A stretch of DNA of 6,019 nt. It comes from Acidobacteriota bacterium. GTDB lineage: Bacteria > Acidobacteriota > Blastocatellia > Pyrinomonadales > Pyrinomonadaceae. Position numbers and translations under genes: made by a program. The notes under the pieces are model-generated. The model was not told the origin of the DNA. It searched no databases and saw only the letters and a list, made by a program, of their open reading frames with translations. The DNA lies in assembly GCA_019247865.1 (NCBI GenBank), contig JAFBAJ010000309.1, forward strand, positions 1 through 6,019. The letters are read 5' to 3'. Of the stretch, positions 5,848 to 6,019 are shown in pieces; position 1 is the first letter of the stretch; each line of letters begins with the position of its first letter.

Positions 5848-5944
5848 GTCTTTGGTCTTAGATGTTTGGCTCATGTTGAGTTTTATCACTCAAGGTTGAG
5901 ACACGAACAAAGACCAAAGGCCAAAGACCAAAGACTATTTTTTT
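5848..5944 (+). terminator. Hairpin R4 with T-run after the protease gene
   Basis: GTCTTTGGTCTT (5848-5859) is the exact reverse complement of AAGACCAAAGAC (5924-5935). An inner stem, TTGAG (5876-5880) with CTCAA (5889-5893), fits in the large loop. The right arm is followed by TA and then seven T residues at 5938-5944. It starts eight bases after the protease stop. The T-run suggests rho-independent termination, but the 64-base gap between arms is long for an efficient terminator, so the role is inferred. Confidence 0.5.
5907..5934 (+). repeat. Heptamer tandem array (CCAAAGA-type)
   Basis: Four consecutive 7-mers are visible: ACAAAGA (5907-5913), CCAAAGG (5914-5920), CCAAAGA (5921-5927) and CCAAAGA (5928-5934). 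They form the right arm of hairpin R4. The left side of the hairpin has only about two complementary units. The period is 7, unlike the 8-base period of R1-R3. Confidence 0.9.
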
Positions 5945-5992
5945 CTTATTGCAAAATCCGGCTCGCGCGGTTAGATTGTCGGCGGTTCATCT

Positions 5993-6010
5993 TATAAAAT
6001 TAAGGTGGAG
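5993..6010 (+). promoter_or_regulatory. Possible start region of the next gene (edge)
   Basis: TATAAA at 5993-5998 resembles a -10 box, and AAGGTGGAG at 6002-6010 resembles a ribosome binding site for a gene starting beyond the window. The two are too close to work together, because transcription from that box would begin near 6005. At most one is real, and no start codon is visible before the edge. Bases 5945-5992 hold nothing else I can support. Confidence 0.25.
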
Positions 6011-6019
6011 GCTCTCCCT

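Noticed and set aside
5907..5934. CRISPR-like short repeats
   Set aside because: Units are only 7 bases, directly adjacent with no spacers, and no cas gene is present.

Overview
The window looks like a chromosomal core-gene region of a Gram-negative bacterium with GC-rich coding sequence. 130 of the 180 bases at 1141-1320, inside ruvB, are G or C. The protein styles suggest Acidobacteriota, possibly Blastocatellia. The main pointers are an S41 protease with an acidic, Pro/Thr-rich insert before GGGITPD, a soluble ALG5-like glycosyltransferase next to pdxJ, and intergenic palindromes built from CGCAAAGA-type units. This placement rests on recall of such proteins and was not searched.

Layout. 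At the left edge is the 3' part of atpC (F1Fo ATP synthase epsilon subunit, + strand), followed by a 31-bp-arm palindrome (R1). A near-consensus sigma70-type promoter (TTGAAA, 17-bp spacer, TATAAT) then drives ruvB (+). After 37 bases comes a low-GC gene for a YfbU-family protein (+), ending in an intrinsic-terminator-like hairpin. A second, perfect 31-bp palindrome (R2) separates it from the convergent pair made of a family 2 glycosyltransferase and pdxJ (both -, tightly coupled). A third palindrome (R3) lies in the divergent gap before a carboxy-terminal processing protease gene (S41, +). The protease gene ends at a hairpin with heptamer repeats and a T-run (R4). The last 75 bases hold no gene, only a possible start region for the next one.

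The genes do not form one pathway. They are housekeeping units: ATP synthesis, Holliday-junction branch migration, vitamin B6 synthesis, envelope lipid-linked sugar transfer and periplasmic proteolysis. One compositionally foreign gene of unknown role (yfbU-like) sits among them.

The most notable signal is in the gaps. Every gap between transcription units holds an inverted repeat whose arms are short tandem units: 8-mers of CGCAAAGR or CGCAGAGA type in R1-R3, and 7-mers of CCAAAGA type in R4. The two presumed within-operon junctions have none. R1 and R2 also share part of the loop, so they are copies of one element. I see no defence system, transposase, CRISPR array, tRNA or rRNA.
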